DNA of 64,000 nt from Fibrobacter sp. UWB10. Lineage in GTDB: Bacteria > Fibrobacterota > Fibrobacteria > Fibrobacterales > Fibrobacteraceae. A program made the position numbers and the translations under genes. Shown one piece after another: positions 41,173 to 50,708 of the stretch. Location of the stretch: NCBI RefSeq assembly GCF_900182935.1, contig NZ_FXUE01000002.1, positions 930,001-994,000 of the forward strand, given 5' to 3'. The notes beneath the pieces were generated by a model, which searched no databases, had not been told where the DNA came from, and worked only from the letters and a program-made list of their open reading frames with translations. Position 1 is the stretch's first letter; the number at the start of each line of letters is the position of its first letter.

Positions 41173-42729
41173 CTAGAACATCACCCTGTACGGGATTTGC
41201 TTGTCGAAGCTACGGCCCTTGATGTCGCGATAACCCTTGCGGGCAGGCAGCATCGTATTGTCAGGACGGACAGCGCGCGATCCAATCGCAGTCGTTCCGG
41301 ACGAGCTTGAAATTCCGATATCGCTCGAACTTGACTCAACCTCCGAACTCGAAGAATCTACGACAGGTTCCGGCAACTGGGCGGCCTTAAATTGGAATTT
41401 CTGGTTATCCGTTCCGGTGCGGACCCACGTAATCACAGGCATGCCCGTTTCCTTCGAGATGTTCAGCACGTCGCCCACAAAATCGCTATCGTAATCGCCA
41501 TAAACGTAATAGCCCTTGTTCACAGACGCATTCTCGATGCGGATATTACAAGCAGTCTCGGATGTCTTGACCGTATCGAGCAATGCCTTGGGCGGGCAGT
41601 AATAGCGGCCGGTCGCAAAGTTCTTGAGCGTGTAATGGCGTGCGGAATCTCCCTTCGCAATCACCCAGAGTTGCGCGTCGGAAGACTCATCCGCCGGGCG
41701 CTGCACCACAATGCCATTCTCGTCTTCGAGCGCCATATTGCTATGCGTCACCATCAAGCGGTAGCCTCCTTCGGCAAGCGGAGCGTTATTCACCTTGTCT
41801 ACACCCGTCGAGGTGCGCTTGATTTTCTGGATATTCGCATTTTCGTCATAATACAGGTAGTCAATATTCACGGAACGGCGGTAAGTCCAGCCGCCCGGAG
41901 AGTTCGCTCCATGATACATAAAATACCAGTGCCCGAGATACTTGAAAATTGCCTGGTGGTTCGTCTCGGAATTGTCAAGTTTGTCGTTGATGACGCCCTT
42001 CTGCGTCCAGGGGCCATTCAAGCTCGGCGCCATCGAGTAGTTCGTCGTGGAGGGGTACCCCGAAGCGTAACTGAAGTAGTAGTTGCCGCGGTATTTGTGC
42101 ATCCACGGGGCCTCGAAAAAGTCCTTAATCTTGATGTCTTCGGGAGTGCTCGCGAGTTCGAGCATGTTTTCCTTGAGTTTCACGCGGCGGCCCGCATTCC
42201 ACGAGCCCCAATACATCCAGATATCATCGCCATCGTAAAAAATCGCGGGGTCGATATTCAACGCCACGTCATTTTGCGTGTTGTCGGTCACCAGCGCATG
42301 CCCAAGTGCGTCCGTCCACGGTCCCGACGGATGGTCAGCAACAGCGACACCGATGGCAAAGCCTTCGCTCCCGTTTTCCTTGATGGTTCCGTGATGTACC
42401 GCCACATACCAGTAGAACTTGCCGTTACGGTATTCGCAATGCCCTGCAAATGCGCTCGCATTCGCCCACTTGAAGGTCTTCACGCTCAGCACAGCACCGT
42501 AGTCGTGATAGTTTTCCATGTCGTCGGTCACCATCACGTGCCAGTCGTTCATCACGAACGCCTTGTTGTTATTGCCCTGCGGGCCCTGCTCGTCATGCCC
42601 CGCAAAAATGAACAGGCTGTCGTGATACACGAGCGCCGCCGCATCCGCCGAATAGAACTTCGTAGTGAGCGGATTCGCCGCAAAACAAGCCACAGCCGCA
42701 AGCAACGCGATTGAGGAAACTTTATGCAT
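41173..42729 (-). CDS. GH43 glycosidase with ricin-like module and basic terminal domain
   Basis: A 518-residue secreted enzyme with signal peptide (SSIALLAAVACFA). The GH43 domain has ADAAALVYHDSLFIFAGHDE, ALNIDPAIFYDGDDIWMYWG and FFEAPWMHKYRGNYYFSY, supplying the catalytic acids; it resembles arabinoxylan-acting members more than its two neighbours. A ricin-B-like stretch follows, then a Ser linker (SSSSEVESSSSD) and the same basic C-terminal module (YRDIKGRSFDKQIPYRVMF). ATG 42729 was chosen; the 15 residues ahead of it in the open frame come from the palindromic repeat at 42746. Confidence 0.87.
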   Translation of the reverse strand: MHKVSSIALLAAVACFAANPLTTKFYSADAAALVYHDSLFIFAGHDEQGPQGNNNKAFVMNDWHVMVTDDMENYHDYGAVLSVKTFKWANASAFAGHCEYRNGKFYWYVAVHHGTIKENGSEGFAIGVAVADHPSGPWTDALGHALVTDNTQNDVALNIDPAIFYDGDDIWMYWGSWNAGRRVKLKENMLELASTPEDIKIKDFFEAPWMHKYRGNYYFSYASGYPSTTNYSMAPSLNGPWTQKGVINDKLDNSETNHQAIFKYLGHWYFMYHGANSPGGWTYRRSVNIDYLYYDENANIQKIKRTSTGVDKVNNAPLAEGGYRLMVTHSNMALEDENGIVVQRPADESSDAQLWVIAKGDSARHYTLKNFATGRYYCPPKALLDTVKTSETACNIRIENASVNKGYYVYGDYDSDFVGDVLNISKETGMPVITWVRTGTDNQKFQFKAAQLPEPVVDSSSSEVESSSSDIGISSSSGTTAIGSRAVRPDNTMLPARKGYRDIKGRSFDKQIPYRVMF

Positions 42730-42745
42730 AACAAGAACCTTTCTA

Positions 42746-42774
42746 GGAGATCCCCGCCTACGCGGGGATGACAA
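42746..42774. repeat. Family A repeat GGAGATCCCCGCCTACGCGG type
   Basis: The stem ATCCCCGC/GCGGGGAT is followed by GACAA. It lies between two GH43 genes and spoils the upstream frame of the middle one. Confidence 0.7.
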
Positions 42775-42780
42775 TTAAGG

Positions 42781-44769
42781 TTAGAACATCACGCGATACG
42801 GGATTTGCTTGTCGAAGGCGCGGCCCTTCAGGTCGCGGTAGGCCTTGCGGGCGGGCATCTGAGAATCGTGGCGAATTGCACGCGGGGCAATCGCAGTCGT
42901 ATTCGAAGAACTCGAGGTAATGCCAGAACCGCTGGAACTGGAAATCGGGTCGCCGCACGGTTCCTGAACGCAGACAACCTGCATCGGTTCAAAGATGAGA
43001 TTCCCGAGAATCGCCTCGCCGGAAATTCCCGATGCCGTCAGGTACAGGTCCTTGACGCCGCGCAGGCCCATATCGCCCGAGCATTTCACCGCAGACCAGC
43101 CGCCGCCCATGAGAGAACTATTTGACAGGTCACATGTGAAGAGCGCCGTCCCGTCCTTCTTGCCATCGCGAATCACGATCTTACCCGAATAAGCGTTTTT
43201 CACCTGAAGGAAAACATTGCCGATATCCTTGAGCGAATCCAGCACCACATTTTCGAAAATTGCGTAGCCGCCGTCCTTGATGGCGAATTCATCGTCCGCC
43301 GTCAAACGCACGCGGATGCCGTTGTCAAAGCCGTTCGCGGGAATCGTATCGCGGATAATGCGCAAGAAATCGATACGGTCGAGTTCCGCAAAATTTCCGT
43401 TCGGCTGCGGCTCGATTTCGATGAAGTTGCCGCCACGCTTGAGCGTCGCAGGCACCATCACCACAGACTTTTCGGGGAACGTGCCCCAGGAACCTGTGGG
43501 CGGGAGCGTCACCGTCTGTGACTTACCATTCACCGTCACCTTGTGCTCCGCAGCCGCATCACCACCGTTGGCATAGCGATAACGCAGCAGGTAGTTTCCC
43601 GCCTGCATAATGTTCATCGGCAAGCGAATCTTGGAACCTGCGGTATTCACGTAAGCGAGATACTCCCCGTTCGAAGCTGTATTGCTCCGCGTAATCGCAA
43701 GGTCGCCCGACACCGCACGCGTCAGCGCGCCATGTTCGACTTCGGCACTCAAATAACGCCCGAGGAAGGGCTGTCCCATCTCAGCCCAGTTATCCTCGGT
43801 AAACACGACATCACGAATGTGAATATGGTTGTATTTGTCGCCATTCAGATCGTAGTAGTGATGCACAAAGCGCACTCGGTTCAAGTCCTGGAAGGCCTCG
43901 CCACCGCCCGGGCCCACGTAGCGTCCGTAGCGTTCCAAAAGAATCGTGCCACCACCTGTCGCCATATTGTAACCGGCGCGGTCCTTGTACGGGCCCGTCA
44001 CCTTGTCAGCGCGACCGTAAGCCGTCTTGTAGGTAGTCTGCTCGATATTTGCGCCCTGCTGGCAGCACTTATCCCAAGCCGTAAACAAGAAGTACTGTCC
44101 ATTATGCTCAATCAGGCTCGGGCCTTCTTCGGCACCACCGCTTTCCTTGCTCGTACGGCGAGCAATGTTGTAGACCGTCTTGTCGTCGCTCGCCTGGTAG
44201 CCCGTAGTCGCGTCCAACTTGATCAACTGAATGCCGAGCCCGAACGAACCGAAAGCCATCCAGTAATTGCCCTCGGTATCCTTGACCACGTCGGCGTCGA
44301 TAGCGTTATACGAATCTGTCCCCTGCTTCGTATGGAAAACATGGCCATGGTCCTTCCAGCCATAGCCTGTTGTACCCGGCATAATCGAAGTCGTCGACTG
44401 GTAACCGATAGCCGAATTGCGCACGCCGAATTCCGACACGCAATAGTAAACGCGATACTCGCCGTTCATGTAGAAAAGGTCCGGAGCCCAGATGCCCTCG
44501 GTCTTGGGCGCGTAGGTATAGGCCCACTGCGGAATCTTGCTCACGGTCGACTTGTGGTCACGCCAAGTGTAGGCATCTTCCGATGTCCACAATTGCAGAT
44601 TGTTATTGGTGCTCATGAGGGCGTAGCCGTCCTCAAAGCGAATCATGCTCGGGTCATGACCCGGCTGCAAGTTATCCTTCGCGTACCAATCGGCCGCAAA
44701 AAGGGCGGTGGCGCCCCAAATCGTCACCGCGAAACCAAACATTCCACGAAAACCAAATCCCATACACAT
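42781..44769 (-). CDS. GH43 glycosidase with CBM-like modules and basic terminal domain
   Basis: A 662-residue secreted enzyme, first gene of the GH43 run. Catalytic acids lie in GHDPSMIRFEDGYAL, SYNAIDADVVKD and AEEGPSLIEHNGQYF. The propeller, the CBM6-like sandwich (SKIRLPMNIMQAGNYLLRYR), the next module (GFDNGIRVRLTADDEFAIKD) and the basic end (YRDLKGRAFDKQIPYRVMF) match the paralogue at 39187 module by module. A short Cys- and Ser-containing linker precedes the basic end. GGGAG lies upstream of ATG 44769; ATG 44763 is an alternative. Likely endo-arabinanase or related activity. Confidence 0.87.
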   Translation of the reverse strand: MCMGFGFRGMFGFAVTIWGATALFAADWYAKDNLQPGHDPSMIRFEDGYALMSTNNNLQLWTSEDAYTWRDHKSTVSKIPQWAYTYAPKTEGIWAPDLFYMNGEYRVYYCVSEFGVRNSAIGYQSTTSIMPGTTGYGWKDHGHVFHTKQGTDSYNAIDADVVKDTEGNYWMAFGSFGLGIQLIKLDATTGYQASDDKTVYNIARRTSKESGGAEEGPSLIEHNGQYFLFTAWDKCCQQGANIEQTTYKTAYGRADKVTGPYKDRAGYNMATGGGTILLERYGRYVGPGGGEAFQDLNRVRFVHHYYDLNGDKYNHIHIRDVVFTEDNWAEMGQPFLGRYLSAEVEHGALTRAVSGDLAITRSNTASNGEYLAYVNTAGSKIRLPMNIMQAGNYLLRYRYANGGDAAAEHKVTVNGKSQTVTLPPTGSWGTFPEKSVVMVPATLKRGGNFIEIEPQPNGNFAELDRIDFLRIIRDTIPANGFDNGIRVRLTADDEFAIKDGGYAIFENVVLDSLKDIGNVFLQVKNAYSGKIVIRDGKKDGTALFTCDLSNSSLMGGGWSAVKCSGDMGLRGVKDLYLTASGISGEAILGNLIFEPMQVVCVQEPCGDPISSSSGSGITSSSSNTTAIAPRAIRHDSQMPARKAYRDLKGRAFDKQIPYRVMF

Positions 44770-45034
44770 ATAGTACTCCCTGACGGTATACCCCTAATAT
44801 ACCTTTTATTTTCGAAAAAGTCAACAAAAATTTTTATTAAAAGTCCACATTTTAGCAAAAACTACTTAATTAGCAAGGTTTTTTCATGATTTTCACTAAA
44901 TTTATTTGTCCACAATCACACTTTCATACTTTTTATCGCGCATATACTTGCGAAAGAATACTTTTTTACTACATTGCATCTCAAGCGAAAACCGGTTAGG
45001 TTATTTGCAAGAACAAAGTAAAAAAGGAAAAAAT

Positions 45035-45661
45035 ATGAAAAAACTCCTCGCAATCGCCGTCTTCCTGATGGCATTTTCCAACGCCTTCGCAGACTTCAAC
45101 AAGCCGAACATTTTCGGCATTTACTTGGACGAAGCAACCGTGTTCCTCAAGGGTGATAACGCTCCGGATTTTGGAGACTATTCCTATTCCAACATTGTCC
45201 TTTCTTTCAATGCCTTGATCGGTGTTAACAACCGCTTCGGCATCCATACCGGTGCAGGCCTGTTGATCGGCTTCGCCAATTATGTCAATGGTGACGATGA
45301 CACCGGCTTTGGCACCCACTATTCCAACGACGCTGAAGATGACGCATCCTTCGGTTTGGCTATCCAAGTCCCCGCAATGGCACGTTTCTACGTTTCCAAT
45401 GCATTCTTCTTCGAAGCCGGCGCAACAATCGACGTCAACCTCTTCGAACAGTACTATTACGGCGCTGCCGGAGAATGGGAAAGCGTCGACGAACAGAAGC
45501 TCCTGAACGTCGAAATCGGCGGCGGCCTCGGCTTTACCCTTGGTTTCGGCCTTGAATTCTCCCTCAAGTACACCCACGGCCTGACCAACATGTACGAACA
45601 CGGCGACGTCTCTAACTCCCGCCTGGTCGTCGGCATCGGCTACTGGTTCAACTACAAGTAG
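45035..45661 (+). CDS. Small outer-membrane beta-barrel protein
   Basis: A 208-residue protein with signal peptide (KKLLAIAVFLMAFSNAFA). The mature part alternates beta strands (SYSNIVLSFNALIGVNNRFG, GFTLGFGLEFSLKYTHGLTN) and ends in an aromatic strand (SRLVVGIGYWFNYK), as in OmpA/OmpW-size barrels. ATG 45035 with AAAGGA upstream is preferred over the frame start at 44906. Single-gene transcript between two terminators. Function unknown. Confidence 0.7.
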   Translation: MKKLLAIAVFLMAFSNAFADFNKPNIFGIYLDEATVFLKGDNAPDFGDYSYSNIVLSFNALIGVNNRFGIHTGAGLLIGFANYVNGDDDTGFGTHYSNDAEDDASFGLAIQVPAMARFYVSNAFFFEAGATIDVNLFEQYYYGAAGEWESVDEQKLLNVEIGGGLGFTLGFGLEFSLKYTHGLTNMYEHGDVSNSRLVVGIGYWFNYK

Positions 45662-45689
45662 TCGAGTTTAACAAGTTTAAACGAGAAAC

Positions 45690-45710
45690 GCCTCCGAGTC
45701 ACTCGGAGGC
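45690..45710 (+). terminator. Terminator after the barrel gene
   Basis: The stem GCCTCCGAG / CTCGGAGGC is followed by ATTCTTTTTT. Confidence 0.87.
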
Positions 45711-45730
45711 ATTCTTTTTTGCAAAAAAAA

Positions 45731-45750
45731 TCCCCGGCGTAAACCGGGGA
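45731..45750 (-). terminator. Terminator after mdh
   Basis: The stem TCCCCGG / CCGGGGA with a CGTAAA loop is followed on the minus strand by a run of T. Confidence 0.85.
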
Positions 45751-45775
45751 CTTTTTCAAAACCTTCTATTGAAGA

Positions 45776-46750
<975 letters not shown>

Positions 46751-46758
46751 TTACGGAA

Positions 46759-46766
46759 CAAATATA
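46759..46766 (-). promoter_or_regulatory. TATATTTG box of mdh
   Basis: Located 42 bases before the start codon with a TTGT about 19 bases further upstream. Confidence 0.5.
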
Positions 46767-46840
46767 GCACTTTTTCGTGTTTCAGACAATGGAAAATCGC
46801 CCCTCGAAGCCGAAAAACGGAAAAAATAAGCTATGGCCGA

Positions 46841-46928
46841 CCCCACTTCCAAGGGGGGAAGTCTCCCCCTGGTTCGCACTTCGTTGCTCTCCACCCCCTC
46901 GCCTAGGGGCACTGCCCCTAAAACCCCA
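46841..46928. repeat. Family B composite repeat
   Basis: The hairpin AGGGGGGAAGTCTCCCCCT is followed about 30 bases later by CCCCTCGCCTAGGGGCACTG and CCCCTAAAACCCC. Both halves recur elsewhere in the window. Confidence 0.6.
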
Positions 46929-47123
46929 AAATCAAACAAAAGAGCCTCACTGATTAAAAATGCCCACGGCTCCAGAAAGTAAACGAAACTTGGCAACTTG
47001 TTGCCTTAGTTGAGTTATGCTCTATGAGTATAAGCTCGCCTCGCTCACATGGATTCGGCCTTCGGCCTCTAATGTTCGCTCGCCGACTTACTTTCCTCCG
47101 CCTTTGGGCATGACTCTCCGACT

Positions 47124-47151
47124 GTCTTCCCGGCGAAAGCCGGGATCTCCT
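47124..47151. repeat. Family A repeat, inverted orientation
   Basis: The reverse complement reads AGGAGATCCCGGCTTTCGCC then GGGAAGAC. Confidence 0.6.
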
Positions 47152-47329
47152 TTGATGCATGAAAAAGGAACGCTCCGCCTCGGCCTGCACCGCACGCTCA
47201 CATGGCCGTTCCGGAATGTTCGCTTTGCGGTCAGGCACTCGCCTCCGCTTTCTTCAGCGGTTACTCTTCTGCTGTCGCGTTGCCCCTGTTCCGCCAGTTG
47301 TCATGCTGACGAAGGTCAGCATCGGCAAT

Positions 47330-48337
47330 TTATTCAACCATTACACAGCGAACAGAATATCCATCCAATTTAGGGCCATACCCATTATTGAAAGTCTTCA
47401 TAGACTTACTTGAAAAAGATGCACCACCTCGATACACGCGAGTTACCTGTTCTGTTGGAAAAAACCAATAAGCCCCATCATCTAAATCCGTAAATTTCGA
47501 GGTAGCATCGTCAACCCTAGCGCCAGCACCAATCAAGCTATAACCAGAATAATTGTACCCCCCAAAGGCTGTCGCTCGAACATCCTCGACACCATTTTTA
47601 TTACCTTCAGCATGTACCACGATATAGAAATCATTGTACGTCAGAAGACGCCAACCAGCCGGGCAGATTCCCTGGTGGTTTGGCTTTATAAGGTCTGCAC
47701 AGCTCTCGGTGTTACAACGGCTCGGCAATTGCATCATTTCGGCCCACTGGTACAAGCCTCCATATATTAGGCAATTGATAGAATCATTATCATAACAGTA
47801 TCGTTCAATTTTGGAATCATCTTCTTGGTTCTTTTCACCATCAACCATTACACCGACATTCAGGTTTTGAGCCATAACATTTATCGTCACTTTTTTTCCA
47901 CTGGTATCCTTTCCTGTGACAGCAAAATATTTGTATGTCCTAGAATCCCTAGGATCTTCTAAATCACTATAAGACATTCCGGGATTTAAATCCATTGGAA
48001 TAACAAAACTGCTACTTGACTGCTCCGCCACGCTGCTGCTCGAAGCCACAATACTCGAAGAAGACTGCTTTACTTCTTCGCTACTGCTCGACTTCGGTGT
48101 GGCGCTTGAAGAAGAAGCCTTCACAGCACTGCTGCTAGAGTTATCTTTTTTCGCAGAAGAAGAAGACTGTTTGTCTTCGCTAGAAGTGGGCTTTGCCGAG
48201 GAGCTAGATTCCGTTGTCTTTTCAAGTGACGAAGACGATTCTTCGCTCGGGTCTGGAGCAGGTGCAGAGCTACTAGATTCATCACCGCAGGCGACAAACA
48301 AAACGGCAGAAAGCAACAACGCAGCAAAATATTTCAC
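47330..48337 (-). CDS. FISUMP-domain lipoprotein
   Basis: A 335-residue lipoprotein with lipobox VLFVAC (Cys17), a poly-Ser linker of about 95 residues with repeated SSSSA/SSSSE blocks, and a FISUMP domain: PRDSRTYKYFAV, VMAQNLNVG, IERYCYDNDSINC, YGGLYQWAEMMQLPSRCN, GICPAGWRLLTYNDFY, and a final YSVRCVMVE. Its core GGLYQWAEMMQLPSRCNTES is identical to the protein at 29024, indicating a recent common origin or gene conversion. Surface-exposed, role unknown. Confidence 0.9.
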   Translation of the reverse strand: MKYFAALLLSAVLFVACGDESSSSAPAPDPSEESSSSLEKTTESSSSAKPTSSEDKQSSSSAKKDNSSSSAVKASSSSATPKSSSSEEVKQSSSSIVASSSSVAEQSSSSFVIPMDLNPGMSYSDLEDPRDSRTYKYFAVTGKDTSGKKVTINVMAQNLNVGVMVDGEKNQEDDSKIERYCYDNDSINCLIYGGLYQWAEMMQLPSRCNTESCADLIKPNHQGICPAGWRLLTYNDFYIVVHAEGNKNGVEDVRATAFGGYNYSGYSLIGAGARVDDATSKFTDLDDGAYWFFPTEQVTRVYRGGASFSSKSMKTFNNGYGPKLDGYSVRCVMVE

Positions 48338-48513
48338 AGAAGACCTCCCGGAACCTCAAGAATTCAGACTAAGCAAATTTAATTTAATACCACACGGGTT
48401 GGAAATGCCTAACGGCATTTTAGAAAAAAAAGTTATATAAACTGATTTTACGTTAGTAAAATAAAATCCGTGTGGCACTTAAAAGCTATATTCTAATAAA
48501 AAAACAAATTATC

Positions 48514-49092
48514 ATGCGTACTTTAGTCCTATCTGATATCCACGGTTCTGCTTTCGCCTGCAAGATGGCACTTTCTTACCTCGACAAGCTCAAATGCGAC
48601 CGCATTTTCCTTTTGGGCGATCTTCTTTATCACGGTCCCCGGAACCCGCTGCCCGGCGGACACGACCCGCAAGGAGTTGTCGAGCTCTTGAGCCCGCTTA
48701 AGGACAAGATTACCGCCGTTCGCGGCAACTGCGACGCCGAAGTGGACCAGATGGTGCTGGGATTCCCCTGCCTCGCGGACTACGCCGAATTAGAAGAAAA
48801 CGGACTGCGCCTATTTTTGAGCCACGGTCACCTGTACGACCCGTATCTGTTCAGCCACTACAAGGCCGACGTGTACTTCTCCGGTCATACACATATCTTT
48901 ACCGCCGAAAAGAACGCCGATGGCGTCTACTGCCTGAACCCCGGCTCCACGAGCCTGCCCAAAGGCGGAAACCCGCCGACCTTTGGACTTTACGAAACCT
49001 CCGGTGAAGGCTCCACCACTCCCCCGCGATTCAGCGTGCATCACCTGGAAACCGGCAAGGAACTGGCTACCGTAGAAATTGTGCGAGAGTAG
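48514..49092 (+). CDS. yfcE: YfcE-like metallophosphoesterase
   Basis: A 192-residue calcineurin-like phosphodiesterase. Metal-binding motifs are SDIHGS near the start, FLLGDLLYHGPRNP, VRGNCDAEVD, LSHGHLYDP and SGHTHIFTA. It fits the MJ0936/YfcE subgroup; the physiological substrate of that group is unsettled. ATG 48514 is preferred over the frame start at 48472, which adds an AT-rich stretch. Confidence 0.88.
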   Translation: MRTLVLSDIHGSAFACKMALSYLDKLKCDRIFLLGDLLYHGPRNPLPGGHDPQGVVELLSPLKDKITAVRGNCDAEVDQMVLGFPCLADYAELEENGLRLFLSHGHLYDPYLFSHYKADVYFSGHTHIFTAEKNADGVYCLNPGSTSLPKGGNPPTFGLYETSGEGSTTPPRFSVHHLETGKELATVEIVRE

Positions 49093-49104
49093 ACCTTTTT
49101 TATG

Positions 49105-49416
49105 TTAAGCCGAAAGGGTCTTTAGCAATTCCCTTTTGGTTGCACCTAACGCAAAGAACATCTTGATCATCAGTTCCAAAGAAACGCTTGAATCAGCATG
49201 TTCCACTTTGGCATATCGAGACTGACTCGTCTTCGCTATGACCGCGGCAGAGACCTGCGTTTCGCCGAGAGCTTTCCGTTTGGCGACCAACGCCTTAGCC
49301 AAGGCAACCTTCATTTCAACAATCGCCATTTCAGCAGGACTCAACCCTAAAAAATCGTCGACATCTCCGACTTTCCACCCCTTCTTCTGCAGTCTTTCTT
49401 TCTTCAACTTATCCAT
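49105..49416 (-). CDS. higA: HigA-type XRE antitoxin
   Basis: A 103-residue helix-turn-helix protein (ALVAKRKALGETQVSAAVIA then KTSQSRYAKVEHADSSVSLE) placed 3 bases downstream of a RelE/Gp49-type toxin. The toxin-first order is typical of higBA. It would neutralise the toxin and repress the operon through the palindrome at 49772. Confidence 0.85.
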   Translation of the reverse strand: MDKLKKERLQKKGWKVGDVDDFLGLSPAEMAIVEMKVALAKALVAKRKALGETQVSAAVIAKTSQSRYAKVEHADSSVSLELMIKMFFALGATKRELLKTLSA

Positions 49417-49419
49417 AAA

Positions 49420-49755
49420 CTAATCCTCCGCATCATAAGATTTCAAACGTTGACGACACAAGTCTAGGACCTCATCAGGAGTCTTGTTCGTTTTCTTTTC
49501 CGTCCACAGAATCACGACTATTGCATCCGTATCTATCCGATAGAACAATCTCCATATTTTATTTTCATCTCTAATGCGAAGTTCATGACAATGAACACCA
49601 ATTGATGGCATCGGGCGACTCTGAGGAAGCGACAGATTCATTCCCGATTGCAGCATTCGTAATAGGTATCCGGTTTCTATCCTCGCTTTTTGAGATAACG
49701 GCGGTGTTTGCGGTTGCTCATGCAACCATACCAATGGTTTATGACTCGGACTCAT
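49420..49755 (-). CDS. higB: HigB/Gp49-like RelE-family toxin
   Basis: A 111-residue protein of the phage-derived Gp49/RelE group: KPLVWLHEQPQTPPLSQKAR, PMPSIGVHCHELRIRDEN, IWRLFYRIDTDAIVVI, and KTPDEVLDLCRQRLKSYD. Such toxins cleave mRNA on the ribosome. Unlike the relE copy at 30630, the full domain is intact. The first five residues (MSPSH) may be extra. Confidence 0.85.
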   Translation of the reverse strand: MSPSHKPLVWLHEQPQTPPLSQKARIETGYLLRMLQSGMNLSLPQSRPMPSIGVHCHELRIRDENKIWRLFYRIDTDAIVVILWTEKKTNKTPDEVLDLCRQRLKSYDAED

Positions 49756-49771
49756 AAAATATATATCAGAT

Positions 49772-49786
49772 TTGACATAAAGTCAA
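49772..49786. promoter_or_regulatory. TTGAC-N5-GTCAA operator overlapping the higBA promoter
   Basis: The inverted repeat TTGACATAAAGTCAA contains, on the minus strand, TTGACT, which lies 17 bases from TATATT, so it covers the -35 element. Antitoxin binding here would block transcription. Confidence 0.55.
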
Positions 49787-49925
49787 GGGTTAAGGTGAAT
49801 TTTTATACCCCCTATTACTATACACGCTTTTTTCAGGCGATTTATTACCAATTTCACGAAAATTTATTTCTTTTTACAAAATGAACAAAAAAGGAATCAC
49901 GTTAGTGATTCCCAATCCGTGTGGT

Positions 49926-49955
49926 ACCCCGGGGTGTTAGGGGGCGGAGCCCCCA
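49926..49955. repeat. Family B repeat
   Basis: ACCCCGGGGTGTTAGGGGGC with GGAGCCCCC; a variant of the TAGGGGC-TCTGCCCCTA unit, just after the glnQ stop. Confidence 0.5.
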
Positions 49956-49961
49956 CCATAA

Positions 49962-50708
49962 TTACTTTTTTAATGCCGAGAGGAATTCCTTGAGGCGGGC
50001 GTCTTTGGGGTTGTCGAAGATTTCTTCGGGGGAGCCGTCTTCCTTGACGTAGCCGTCGGCAAAGAACAGCACGCGGTTGGCGACTTCGCGGGCAAAGCTC
50101 ATTTCGTGCGTCACCACGACCATCGTCATGCCTGATTTAGCTAAGTCCTTCATAATCTTGAGGACTTCACCGACCATTTCAGGATCCAGGGCGCTGGTGG
50201 GTTCGTCAAAAAGGATTGCCTCGGGCTGCATGGCCATGGCGCGTGCAATCGCAATGCGCTGCTGCTGGCCACCGGAAAGCTGTGCCGGATAATGGTCCGC
50301 TCTATCCAAAAGTCCTACACGGTCCAAAAGTTCCTTCGCGCGCTTTTCGGCTTCAGCCTTAGTCATGAGCCCCAATTTCACAGGAGCAAACATGATATTC
50401 TTGAGCGCAGTCATGTTCTTGAACAAGTTGAACTGCTGAAACACCATGCCCACGCGCTTGCGAATGTCCGGTTTCCACACGCCCTTTGCCAAAATGCTCT
50501 TGCCATCCAACAGGATGTCGCCACTCGTCGGAATTTCGAGCAGGTTCAGCTGGCGGAGGAATGTGGACTTGCCGCAGCCCGAAGGCCCGATAATCGCAAT
50601 CACGTCACCGCGGTGGATGTCTAAAGAAATCCCCTTGAGAATCTGCTTATCGCCGTAGGCTTTGCAAAGGTCCTTGACCCGGATTAAAGTTTCTGCATTA
50701 GCGTTCAT
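49962..50708 (-). CDS. glnQ: Polar amino acid ABC transporter ATP-binding protein
   Basis: A 248-residue ATPase. Walker [14 protein letters not shown]-loop [10 protein letters not shown], signature [14 protein letters not shown], Walker [17 protein letters not shown] and the switch His in VVVTHEM are all present. It matches the GlnQ/HisP type that powers polar amino-acid uptake. It starts inside the upstream fused binding/permease gene (11-base overlap), so the two form one transporter. Confidence 0.94.
   Translation of the reverse strand: MNANAETLIRVKDLCKAYGDKQILKGISLDIHRGDVIAIIGPSGCGKSTFLRQLNLLEIPTSGDILLDGKSILAKGVWKPDIRKRVGMVFQQFNLFKNMTALKNIMFAPVKLGLMTKAEAEKRAKELLDRVGLLDRADHYPAQLSGGQQQRIAIARAMAMQPEAILFDEPTSALDPEMVGEVLKIMKDLAKSGMTMVVVTHEMSFAREVANRVLFFADGYVKEDGSPEEIFDNPKDARLKEFLSALKK

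Noticed and set aside
46954-47238. 94-codon minus-strand frame in the repeat-rich gap after mdh
   Set aside because: Arg/Ser-rich translation of GC-rich repeats, spanning a family A element; no gene-like features.
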